A stretch of DNA of 13,325 nucleotides from the NCBI GenBank assembly GCA_913062835.1, contig CAJXXD010000008.1, positions 1 through 13,325 on the forward strand, written 5' to 3'. Origin of the DNA: an uncultured Gammaproteobacteria bacterium. GTDB taxonomy: Bacteria; Pseudomonadota; Gammaproteobacteria; Pseudomonadales; Litorivicinaceae. The notes under the pieces are model-generated. The model was not told where the DNA came from and searched no databases. It saw only the letters and a program-made list of their open reading frames with translations. Both the position numbers and the translations under genes were made by a program. This document shows, piece after piece, positions 6,176 to 13,325 of this stretch. Numbering within the stretch: the first letter of the stretch is position 1; every line of letters starts with the position of its first letter.

Positions 6176-9100
6176 ACTCGACTCCCTGCCGCACCATGGC
6201 CGCCATCTCATTGAAGCAAGCGCCGGGACAGGAAAAACCCACAATCTCATGGCGCTGGCATTGCGAGCGCTTGGCGAGCAGCAGGTGGCGCCGGCTGACT
6301 TGGTGCTGATGACCTTTACCCGGGCCTCGACTCGGGAGCTCAGAGCCCGATTGCGGGAGGCACTCACTCAGGCGATCGAACAACCGGCGACCACGGAGCA
6401 TCGACAAAGATACATCGCAGCTCAGCAACAATTGCATCGCGTCACTATTGTTACCATCCATGGATTTGCTCTGCAGGTGCTTCAAAGCCTAGGCCCCTCG
6501 GTCGATATTCATCCAAGACCGATGAACGAGTCGGTCGATGATGTCTTGCTAGACGCCGCCTTGGATACCTATCGGCAACTGGCGTCACTTGACCGTTCTG
6601 GCCTATTCAAAGACACCTTAGGCTCTCAAAAATCGTTTGCCGAAGCAGCCGGCGTATTATCTAACCAGTACGCAGTTTGGGTGCCGACGGGCAAGAAAGT
6701 GGTGGATTTGACCTCCACCTTCGCCGAATTTCAGGAGCGCCTAACCGAACTTTCCAAGTCGCAAGATGAGCTGCTGGCGCAACCAAAAACCCAAAAGCCT
6801 ACGTTAAGAAATCACATTGACGCCTGCCTGTCGGCAACCCATCCCGGCGATGTACCGAAAACAGCACTCGACTACTTTGCCAAGAAGTGGAAAGAAACCG
6901 AACAGCCAATCTGGCAACGTTGGCTCTCTATTACTCGGCCCACGCCAGCCCAAGAAGCCTTTCGTGCCTATGCATTTCGACAAGTTGACTCGCTTCTTTC
7001 TAAGAGACTGTCAGAGCGAGGTGAAATGCACCCGGATTTGATTTTGTCCGAAGCCGCGCGCGTGGCGACTGCCGTCGATCCTGAACTGAAGCCGACTCAT
7101 CGCGTCATCTTGGTAGATGAATTTCAAGACACAGACCGCGCACAATGGACTCTGTTGGATGCACTCTATCCAGACACAGAGGACCGTCTCATGGTGTTGG
7201 TGGGTGACCCCAAACAAGCGATTTATCGATTTAGAGGCGCCGACACACGGTTTTATTACCAAGTCAGAGCCTCTTTACCCGAGACCCATTGTTGGCAACT
7301 CGACACCAATTGGCGGTCCACTGAATCCGTGGTCAATGGGCTGAATCAACTGTACGACCCCACGTTCGCCGTCGGCCAATCGCTTGAGTGCATTCCGCTG
7401 AAAACAGGCCGACTCGATCGGCCGCCCTTGATGTTAGACGGCAAAGCCCTTCCCGCATTTCAGTGGTGCCCCGAGCTAACGGCGGATGCCGTCGCTCAAC
7501 TCACTGCCACCTTGTCTAGCCTTGGGGAAGGGAATCGTCTGTGCCTCGGATCAGACCCTGTATGCCCCGGCGACATCACGGTCTTGGTTAATAACTGGCA
7601 GCAGGCCAGCGATATCCAGACGGCCGGGCGAACCTTGGGCGTCGAATTTCATTTTGCCGATCAAAAATCCGTATTCCATCACCCTTTAAGTCGCGAGATG
7701 GTGTCTGTGCTGTATGCGTTGGCAAATCCTGATGACGTGGATTTGTTGAGCAGTGCGGCTGCCACCGAACTCATTGGGGTGTCCTTGGTGAGTGACGGGC
7801 CGTTAGTGGCACACGCCGATTTTCAAGATTGGCAACACAGAGTCATCGAGGCTCGGGAGCGTTGGTACCGTGAAGGGCCGTCTCGGGCCATCCAAGAGCT
7901 TTTGGCCCATTACGGAACGACCGCCCGACAGCCACAAACACTGGATGGGGTTCGAAACATCATGGCACTCAACCAATGCTTGGAGGTATTTGGTGCCGAG
8001 GCCAAAGGACTGAGCCCTTTGGAAGCCGCCCTTTGGTGGGGCCATCGGGCCACCGATGCCACCAAAGCCGTCGAAGCCGAAAAGCCCCGAGCACCCAGTT
8101 TGCGTGGCGTGGCCACCATCACCACCGTGCATGGCGCCAAAGGGCTTCAATATCCCATTGTCATTTTGGCCGGGCGCATACCCATCAAAACACCAAAAGC
8201 AGGGGCCTTCTGCCACAGCCACTCAAGCCCCGATGGGTTGGTGCTCAATTTTACCAATCAGGCCGTTGAACCGGCGGCAGCTGACGGCTTTGAGGACGCC
8301 ATGCGCTTGCCTTATGTGGCGCTGACCCGGGCCAAACATGCGGGGTTTTTAGCGAGCGAAGGCAAAGAGTCTGCCACGACACCTCTTTTGGACGGCAGAG
8401 ATCCGGAGTCCATTGGCTCCGACCATGCGCTGGCCAACTGGGTCTCATCCACCCCCCACAAACGCCCTGGGTTCAATCCCCGAGTGGACGATAGCGCGCC
8501 CTTGCAACGGGACATACAGCCGAAGTGGTTTGTGCGAAGTTTCTCGAGTCTAACGCGTCATGCACACACGCACGATGAACCGACGCGTGCGGAAGACGAA
8601 GTCGAAATCACAATGGATGAGATGGATTACGACAATTCGTGGCACGGGGTCCCTGGGGGCACGGATACCGGAAACTTTGTGCACCAGATCCTTGAGCATC
8701 GAGCGCGACGACACCCCAATGATGTGAGCTTGGCCTCTCTGATCTCTTTGCACTGGCCCCATCATTTATCCCGTGCCATCGAACCGGCAATGGTTCACTG
8801 GATTGAAACGATCGAACGGCAACCGCTTCCCGGTGGGTCCGCGTTGGCAGAACTTTCAACTCGTCAGCTAAGACCAGAGCCGCAATTTCAGCTCGCATTT
8901 AAATCAGGCCTGACTCAAGCCGACCTAATCCATGCGTTTGAAGCCTTGCCTTGGTGGCAAGACAGCCTAACGATGCCAGCCATCCCCCTACAGGGCCAGC
9001 TCACCGGATTTATCGATTTAGTGTATGAGCAGAACGGCCGCTACTACGTACTCGATTACAAAACCAATCGACTCGGGGACCGTGGGAGCTGCTATCACGC

Positions 9101-9347
9101 CCAAGCGCTTCGCGATGCGATGACTTCATCACACTATGACCTCCAGGCGGCGATGTATTCGGTGGCCCTGCACCGTTGGCTGACACAGCGACTGCCTGAT
9201 TATGAACCTGAACAACACCTAGGGGATGTGGTGTATTTATTCTGTCGGGGACTCGATGGTCCGACGGGGGGCATCTGGTCAGCGCCCATGGATCCAGAGG
9301 CGATCACCGAGATTGCACGGAGATGTTTCGATGCACCCCATGACTGA
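6162..9347 (+). CDS. recB: Exodeoxyribonuclease V subunit beta RecB, helicase-nuclease, 1061 aa
   Basis: RecB is the slow 3'-5' SF1A helicase and the only nuclease of RecBCD; it also loads RecA. I start at the GTG at 6162, with GGAGG 4 bases upstream; this places Walker A at residue 25, close to Lys29 in E. coli. Helicase motifs: EASAGTGKT (18-26), TFTRAST (51-57), TIHGF (98-102), VDEFQD (318-323), GDPKQAIYRFRGAD (348-361), TNWRSTE (382-388), TTVHGAKGLQYP (654-665) and YVALTRAK (718-725). C-terminal nuclease: His841 in GNFVH, Asp952 in GFIDL, Asp965 and Lys967 in LDYKTN, and Gln995 in YDLQAA. The spacings His to Asp (111) and Asp to Asp (13) equal those of E. coli His956, Asp1067 and Asp1080, so both activities should be intact. 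It is about 120 residues shorter than E. coli RecB (1180). It overlaps recC by 14 bases and recD by 17; no ptrA gene intervenes. Confidence 0.95.
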   Translation: MQIFKLDSLPHHGRHLIEASAGTGKTHNLMALALRALGEQQVAPADLVLMTFTRASTRELRARLREALTQAIEQPATTEHRQRYIAAQQQLHRVTIVTIHGFALQVLQSLGPSVDIHPRPMNESVDDVLLDAALDTYRQLASLDRSGLFKDTLGSQKSFAEAAGVLSNQYAVWVPTGKKVVDLTSTFAEFQERLTELSKSQDELLAQPKTQKPTLRNHIDACLSATHPGDVPKTALDYFAKKWKETEQPIWQRWLSITRPTPAQEAFRAYAFRQVDSLLSKRLSERGEMHPDLILSEAARVATAVDPELKPTHRVILVDEFQDTDRAQWTLLDALYPDTEDRLMVLVGDPKQAIYRFRGADTRFYYQVRASLPETHCWQLDTNWRSTESVVNGLNQLYDPTFAVGQSLECIPLKTGRLDRPPLMLDGKALPAFQWCPELTADAVAQLTATLSSLGEGNRLCLGSDPVCPGDITVLVNNWQQASDIQTAGRTLGVEFHFADQKSVFHHPLSREMVSVLYALANPDDVDLLSSAAATELIGVSLVSDGPLVAHADFQDWQHRVIEARERWYREGPSRAIQELLAHYGTTARQPQTLDGVRNIMALNQCLEVFGAEAKGLSPLEAALWWGHRATDATKAVEAEKPRAPSLRGVATITTVHGAKGLQYPIVILAGRIPIKTPKAGAFCHSHSSPDGLVLNFTNQAVEPAAADGFEDAMRLPYVALTRAKHAGFLASEGKESATTPLLDGRDPESIGSDHALANWVSSTPHKRPGFNPRVDDSAPLQRDIQPKWFVRSFSSLTRHAHTHDEPTRAEDEVEITMDEMDYDNSWHGVPGGTDTGNFVHQILEHRARRHPNDVSLASLISLHWPHHLSRAIEPAMVHWIETIERQPLPGGSALAELSTRQLRPEPQFQLAFKSGLTQADLIHAFEALPWWQDSLTMPAIPLQGQLTGFIDLVYEQNGRYYVLDYKTNRLGDRGSCYHAQALRDAMTSSHYDLQAAMYSVALHRWLTQRLPDYEPEQHLGDVVYLFCRGLDGPTGGIWSAPMDPEAITEIARRCFDAPHD
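9319..9322 (+). promoter_or_regulatory. Ribosome binding site of recD, inside the recB end
   Basis: GGAG with an 8-base spacer to the ATG at 9331. It favours this start over the ATG at 9340 (17 bases away) and over the ATG at 9226, which lies deep in recB. Confidence 0.7.
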
Positions 9348-10854
9348 GCGCGCCTTACTGACCCACCTGTTGCAAATGGGTCTCTCTGAATCGGTCTTGC
9401 CATCGGTCAGACGACTATTCCTAGCGATTCAAAAAGGCCACACCGCCTTGCCTTTGAGTGCGGAGGACGCGGCCCTCTGGGAGGCCTCTGCCTGGCATCA
9501 AACCTCACCTTCGGAATTGCCATTCGTACGCACGGGTCCTTGGTTACAAACCGCTCGACATGCCGCACAAGAATCACGGGTTGCTCACGCGCTGAAACAA
9601 CGAGTCAGCGAATCAGTTCAGTCGTTGCCAGTACTTCAATCACTGATGCCCCATGCGGACGCCTCACAACAGGCCGCCATCCAAAAGGCCATTCCTCAGT
9701 CTCTAGCTTTGATCCTCGGGGGACCGGGCAGCGGTAAAACCACCACAGCGGCCGCCATCGTGGCTGGCAAGTTGCAACAAAAAGACTGGGCCACAACGCC
9801 CAGAGTCGCCTTGCTCGCACCGACCGGGAAGGCGGCGGCGCGATTGACGGACGCGTTTCAAAAGGCCCTGACAACCATGGCACCTGAGTGTCGACCGGCG
9901 TTGGGGTTAAAGGCCACCACCGTCCATCGTCAACTGGATGCCTTGTCTGATAAGGATCTGGTGTTAATCGATGAAGCGTCCATGGTGTCACTGGATCTTA
10001 TGGACCGACTGCTGCAAACACTGAATCCCAATGCGGATCTAGTGATGATGGGCGATCCCTATCAGTTAGCCAGCGTGGAGGCCGGCAGTATCTTGGCCAC
10101 CTTGGCAGGGGCTCACTGTTTTGACAGTGCAAGGAGTTATCTCACCGGGCGGCACCGAACCGGTGAGGCCGCCAAGCTCAACACCCTGCTAGATCTGTGC
10201 CTTGCCGGTGAGGTTTCTGCGTTTTTTGAAGCAGTGCATGAGCTCGATATTCCTTGGCTCCGTCCACCGGCGGAAACTGAGCTGGAAAGCCTGATTTTAA
10301 AAGGCTATCAATCGTACTTTGACGCATTAAAAGCAGGAAACCTGCCCGATCACACCGAATTCCAGTGCCTCACCAGCATCAGTTCAGGTAGCGGTGGCCG
10401 CCATTGGGTGAATAAACTCGTCAGCCAATTCGCACACCAACTGGGCTTGAAAGGCCAGGGGCACCGGCTGATTTTGACCGAGAACCAGCCTGCTCTCGAG
10501 GTGTTCAATGGCGATCTTGCCATTGCACTCGACCCTGAAACCACAGCCAACCCTCGATTGAAAATCATAGGGTCGGATCGGATTGTCAGTCGTCACCAAA
10601 TCAGTCGTCCTGAAACGGCCTATGCCATCAGTATTCACAGAGCCCAAGGCTCTGAATACCCCGACGTGCTGGTTTGTCTACCGACACCGACCGATCAAAG
10701 CGCCTATCAACCGACACGTGAGTTGTTATACACCGCACTGACTCGAGCAAAGCGCAATGTCAGCTTATGGGGCACAGAACAGGAGTTCACCCGGGCTTTG
10801 ACAACACCGACGATCCGACACAGTGCACTTGGCTACTTCTTAGATGGGCAGTGA
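9331..10854 (+). CDS. recD: Exodeoxyribonuclease V subunit alpha RecD, 5'-3' helicase, 507 aa
   Basis: RecD is the fast SF1B 5'-3' helicase of RecBCD and in E. coli restrains RecA loading until Chi. The ATG at 9331 is chosen for its GGAG 8 bases upstream; a frame from 9226 would add 35 arginine-rich residues unlike the family. Visible motifs: LGGPGSGKTTT (129-139, Lys136), LLAPTGKAAARL (161-172), VLIDEASMV (211-219), MMGDPYQLASVEAGSIL (239-255), TGRHRTG (272-278), EVFNGDLAIALD (390-401), YAISIHRAQGSEYPDV (431-446) and LYTALTRAKR (466-475). The first 110 residues form the small N-terminal domain that contacts RecC in E. coli. At 507 residues it is about 100 shorter than E. coli RecD (608), partly at the N-terminus and partly between the helicase motifs. 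It shares 17 bases with the end of recB, so coupled translation is likely. No terminator follows within 39 bases. Confidence 0.94.
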   Translation: MHPMTERALLTHLLQMGLSESVLPSVRRLFLAIQKGHTALPLSAEDAALWEASAWHQTSPSELPFVRTGPWLQTARHAAQESRVAHALKQRVSESVQSLPVLQSLMPHADASQQAAIQKAIPQSLALILGGPGSGKTTTAAAIVAGKLQQKDWATTPRVALLAPTGKAAARLTDAFQKALTTMAPECRPALGLKATTVHRQLDALSDKDLVLIDEASMVSLDLMDRLLQTLNPNADLVMMGDPYQLASVEAGSILATLAGAHCFDSARSYLTGRHRTGEAAKLNTLLDLCLAGEVSAFFEAVHELDIPWLRPPAETELESLILKGYQSYFDALKAGNLPDHTEFQCLTSISSGSGGRHWVNKLVSQFAHQLGLKGQGHRLILTENQPALEVFNGDLAIALDPETTANPRLKIIGSDRIVSRHQISRPETAYAISIHRAQGSEYPDVLVCLPTPTDQSAYQPTRELLYTALTRAKRNVSLWGTEQEFTRALTTPTIRHSALGYFLDGQ

Positions 10855-10882
10855 TTGGGTAGACTCAGCCGTCAACAAAAAT

Positions 10883-10887
10883 AAGGA
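10883..10887 (+). promoter_or_regulatory. Ribosome binding site of the thioesterase gene
   Basis: AAGGA with a 6-base spacer to the GTG at 10894. It is a well placed site and supports the non-ATG start. The rest of the 39-base gap after recD shows no convincing promoter or hairpin, so co-transcription with recCBD is likely. Confidence 0.7.
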
Positions 10888-10893
10888 TTTATT

Positions 10894-11298
10894 GTGGAAT
10901 TTGACGAACAAGAACCGAACCCTGAAGGGGATCTCATTCTTCGGGTAATTGCCCATCCACGGTTTACCAACGCACTCGGTGACATCTACGCCGGTTGGTT
11001 GCTCGATCAAATGGATCAAGCAGCCGCACAGATCGCGATGGAAATCAGCGGCGGTCGCTGTGCCACCGTGTCGGTCGATAATGTCGACTTCGTAGCGCCG
11101 GTGCCTGTGGGGTCCGAGGTGTCAATTTACGGTGAGCTCGAGGACATCGGTCGGTCATCCATGCAAATCCGTATCGAGGTATGGATCAACGAGAGGGGCC
11201 AGGAGGTCTATAAGTCCACCGAAACTCGGTTCGTGTTTGTGGCCATCGATTCCAACGGACGGATCCGGCAAGTCCCTGCCACAGACTCGTCAGCCTAA
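10894..11298 (+). CDS. Acyl-CoA thioesterase, YciA-like hotdog fold, 134 aa
   Basis: This is a small cytoplasmic hotdog-fold enzyme of the YciA/BACH type, which hydrolyses acyl-CoA to free acid and CoA. Family features: ILRVIAHPRFTNALGDIYAGW (split here as residues 15-35, with the catalytic Asp in the GDI triplet at 29-31), LLDQMDQAAAQIA (36-48), TVSVDNVDFVAPVPVGS (58-74) and a terminal strand ETRFVFVAID (108-117). E. coli YciA has NANGDIFGGW where this protein has NALGDIYAGW; the Asp and Trp are kept. The acidic first ten residues lie outside the fold. Translation starts at GTG, supported by AAGGA. The gene follows recD closely, yet nothing in the fold suggests a DNA-repair role, so its place may just be co-transcription. 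Its last 9 bases overlap the end of uvrD on the other strand. Substrate chain length cannot be told from sequence. It could equally be annotated as a generic acyl-CoA hydrolase. Confidence 0.88.
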   Translation: MEFDEQEPNPEGDLILRVIAHPRFTNALGDIYAGWLLDQMDQAAAQIAMEISGGRCATVSVDNVDFVAPVPVGSEVSIYGELEDIGRSSMQIRIEVWINERGQEVYKSTETRFVFVAIDSNGRIRQVPATDSSA

Positions 11299-13325
11299 GG
11301 GCACCAACTTGGCGTACTGTAGGACCAACCATTTAGATCCGGCATCGTCGAATCGAACCTGAACTTTGAGGGTGGGGCCATTGCCTTCAAACCCGGTCAC
11401 TGTTCCCTCGCCAAACAACCCGTGATCCACGCGCGATCCAATCCCAAAGGCGAGCCCCTCATCGGCATCTTGCCACTGCTGAGCTCTCGGATGACGGGAG
11501 GCTCGTTCTACCGGACGGGCACCGAACGCGCTTGGCGAGAAAGGCCGACTGATTTGAGATTCTAGACGGACCTCTTCGATGCACTCTGAGGGTATTTCCT
11601 TGATAAACCGCGACAGCAAGCCAAAGTGGTCTCGTCCGTTCAGACGCCGACTCTCTGCATAAGTCACCGTCAACTGCCTCATCGCTCGTGTGATCCCGAC
11701 ATAGGCCAAACGACGCTCTTCTTCCAGCCCGCCCGCCGAGTCAAGGCTCATACGATGCGGAAACAACTCTTCTTCCGCACCGACCAAGAACACCCAAGGA
11801 AATTCGAGACCTTTCGCAGAGTGAAGCGTCATCAGTTGGACCGCGTCTTCATCCGGGTCAGCTTGCGTTTCCCCGGCATCGAGGCTTGCCTGAGACAAAA
11901 ACTGAAGGAGTACCGAGCCGCCGTCTTCCTCCGGCTCAAAGGCACGAGTCGCACTGACCAATTCGTTCAAGTTATCTACCCGAGCTTGCCCTTTTTCGCC
12001 TTTCTCGGAACCGTGGTAGGCCAATAAACCGGACTTCTCAATCACTTCACGGGTCAGATCAGCCAATTCTAGGGCCTCGGCCCGGGCGTCAAAGTCATCT
12101 ATCAAGCGAAGAAAGTCAGACACCGACGACTTCGCACGCCCAGATAAACCCGAACCTGAACTCAGTGCGACAGCCGCCGACCATAAGCCCATGCCTTCGT
12201 CGCGCGCATGACTGCGGATCTGGTCTACCGTTTTCTCTCCGATGCCCCGAGGCGGCACATTAATCACCCGCTCAAAGGCCGTGTCGTCTTGACGGTTTTG
12301 CACCAATCGCAGGTACATCAATGCATTTTTAATTTCGAGCCGCTCATAAAACCGCTGGCCGCCATAAATCCTGTATGGAATCCCGGCGCGGAGTAATGCA
12401 TCTTCCAATACCCGAGACTGCGCGTTGGACCGATACAAAATCGCTAATTCAGAGTATCGGTGGCCTTGATCAACCTGTGCAGAAATACGGTTAGCGACAA
12501 ACCGTGCTTCATCCTGTTCGTTAAAGGCCGCGTACAAGGCGATGGGCTCACCGTCGGTTTGATCGGTCCACAACTCTTTACCCAAGCGATCACTGTTATT
12601 GGCAATGACTGCATTTGCGGCTTTTAAGATGACACCGGTGGAACGGTAATTTTGCTCAAGCCGAATCGTAGTGACAGGCGCAAAGTCTTTGGCAAACCGA
12701 TGTATGTTTTCGATGCGAGCGCCTCGCCATGCATAGATCGACTGATCGTCGTCACCCACCGCCATGACTGCGGTGCTAGGGCCTGACAGCAGACGGACCC
12801 AGGCATATTGGATGGTATTGGTATCTTGGAATTCGTCGATCAACAGATGCCGGAAACGATGTTGATAGTGGTCTAGAAGCGCAGCATTGGTTTTGAGCGT
12901 TTCAAAGGTCCTTAGCAATAATTCACCAAAGTCCACCAGATTTTGTGCGCGGCACGCCGCATCATATTCACTGTATAGCGAGACCAAGGTGTCGTGATAA
13001 TAATCGCGGCCGGTTTGCAGATGATGTGGCCGCTGGCCTTCGTCTTTACACCCGTTAATAAAGCCCGCGACACCTCGAGGCTTAAACTTTGCATCGTCTA
13101 AGTGACGCTCGGTGATCATGCGTTTCAACATGCGAACTTGGTCATCAGAATCCAGAATCAGAAACTGCTCTGACAGCCCCGCGTCTTTCCAATGCGCTCG
13201 CAAAAACCGGTGTGCTAGGCCATGGAAAGTACCGACCCACATTTGATGCAGTGACCGCCCCACAATCGCTTCCAAGCGTTCGCGCATCTCGCGAGCTGCT
13301 TTATTGGGGAAGGTTACGGCTAACA
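11290..13325 (-). CDS. uvrD: DNA helicase II UvrD, C-terminal 677 residues (N-terminus beyond the right edge)
   Basis: This 3'-5' SF1A helicase removes the excised strand in nucleotide excision and mismatch repair and dismantles RecA filaments. The frame is open through the edge, so the methionine at 13287 is internal. Twelve codons before it read LAVTFPNKAARE, which is motif Ia. About 57 residues, including Walker A, are missing, so the full protein should be near 734 residues (E. coli 720). Numbered from the edge, WVGTFHGLAHR (29-39), LIDEFQDTN (161-169), GDDDQSIYAWRGA (190-202) and LEQNYRST (222-229) are visible, followed by VQLMTLHSAKGLEFPWVF and EEERRLAYVGITRAM. The C-terminal Tudor-like domain (FGEGTVTGFEGNG, then SKWLVLQYAKL) marks UvrD/PcrA and rules out Rep. 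Motif Ia has Pro where E. coli has the second Thr of TFTNK. Its stop overlaps the thioesterase gene by 9 bases, tail to tail. Confidence 0.95.
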   Translation of the reverse strand, partial: LAVTFPNKAAREMRERLEAIVGRSLHQMWVGTFHGLAHRFLRAHWKDAGLSEQFLILDSDDQVRMLKRMITERHLDDAKFKPRGVAGFINGCKDEGQRPHHLQTGRDYYHDTLVSLYSEYDAACRAQNLVDFGELLLRTFETLKTNAALLDHYQHRFRHLLIDEFQDTNTIQYAWVRLLSGPSTAVMAVGDDDQSIYAWRGARIENIHRFAKDFAPVTTIRLEQNYRSTGVILKAANAVIANNSDRLGKELWTDQTDGEPIALYAAFNEQDEARFVANRISAQVDQGHRYSELAILYRSNAQSRVLEDALLRAGIPYRIYGGQRFYERLEIKNALMYLRLVQNRQDDTAFERVINVPPRGIGEKTVDQIRSHARDEGMGLWSAAVALSSGSGLSGRAKSSVSDFLRLIDDFDARAEALELADLTREVIEKSGLLAYHGSEKGEKGQARVDNLNELVSATRAFEPEEDGGSVLLQFLSQASLDAGETQADPDEDAVQLMTLHSAKGLEFPWVFLVGAEEELFPHRMSLDSAGGLEEERRLAYVGITRAMRQLTVTYAESRRLNGRDHFGLLSRFIKEIPSECIEEVRLESQISRPFSPSAFGARPVERASRHPRAQQWQDADEGLAFGIGSRVDHGLFGEGTVTGFEGNGPTLKVQVRFDDAGSKWLVLQYAKLVPLG

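Noticed and set aside
7803..8222. A 139-codon minus-strand reading frame inside recB
   Set aside because: It lies wholly opposite the conserved recB helicase region, has low-complexity antisense composition and no recognisable domain.
9605..9991. A 128-codon minus-strand reading frame inside recD
   Set aside because: It is antisense to the RecD Walker A region, and its Arg/Pro/Trp-rich sequence is typical of a shadow frame.
10855..10893. A promoter or terminator between recD and the thioesterase gene
   Set aside because: The 39 bases hold only a ribosome site; no paired -35/-10 or stem-loop with T tract is visible.
11626..12027. A 133-codon plus-strand reading frame opposite uvrD
   Set aside because: uvrD is unbroken and strongly conserved here; the opposite frame shows no family features or ribosome site.

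Overview
This window looks like a chromosomal housekeeping segment from a gammaproteobacterium. It carries a RecBCD-type nuclease operon rather than AddAB, a UvrD very close to the Escherichia coli protein, a type I alpha DAHP synthase, and a phosphate (pst) operon preceded by a recognisable PhoB box. GC content is moderate and coding density is very high, with several genes overlapping. I cannot name the genus from sequence alone; a marine, Oceanospirillales-like lineage is a guess.

Layout, left to right. The minus strand from base 1 to 3230 carries, in transcription order, a DAHP synthase (2184-3230), the phosphate-binding protein PstS (1034-2068) and the start of the permease PstC (1-955, running off the left edge). 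A PhoB box lies in the 115-base gap upstream of pstS, and a strong hairpin with a T-rich tail lies between pstS and pstC. An 83-base divergent gap (3231-3313) separates DAHP synthase from the plus-strand run recC (3314-6175), recB (6162-9347) and recD (9331-10854). The three rec genes overlap end to end, so they should be one translationally coupled operon. A YciA-like hotdog acyl-CoA thioesterase (10894-11298) follows after 39 bases, probably in the same transcript. It meets uvrD (11290-13325, minus strand, N-terminus beyond the right edge) tail to tail with a 9-base overlap of the coding ends.

How the genes work together. PstS captures periplasmic phosphate for the PstC/PstA/PstB importer, and the PhoB box implies induction under phosphate starvation. 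RecB, RecC and RecD form the exonuclease V helicase-nuclease that processes double-strand breaks, while UvrD acts in excision and mismatch repair. The window therefore groups two UvrD-fold repair helicases around one short metabolic gene. DAHP synthase opens the shikimate pathway and has no obvious functional link to its neighbours.

I see no mobile element, CRISPR array, tRNA, rRNA or defence island, and no gene-free stretch over about 120 bases. I do not find an undescribed multi-gene system. The most unusual signal is within RecBCD: all three subunits are about 10-17% shorter than in E. coli, and most of the RecC positions that contact Chi in E. coli appear to be replaced, which suggests altered or absent Chi recognition. 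Comparisons to E. coli proteins are from memory, not from a computed alignment.
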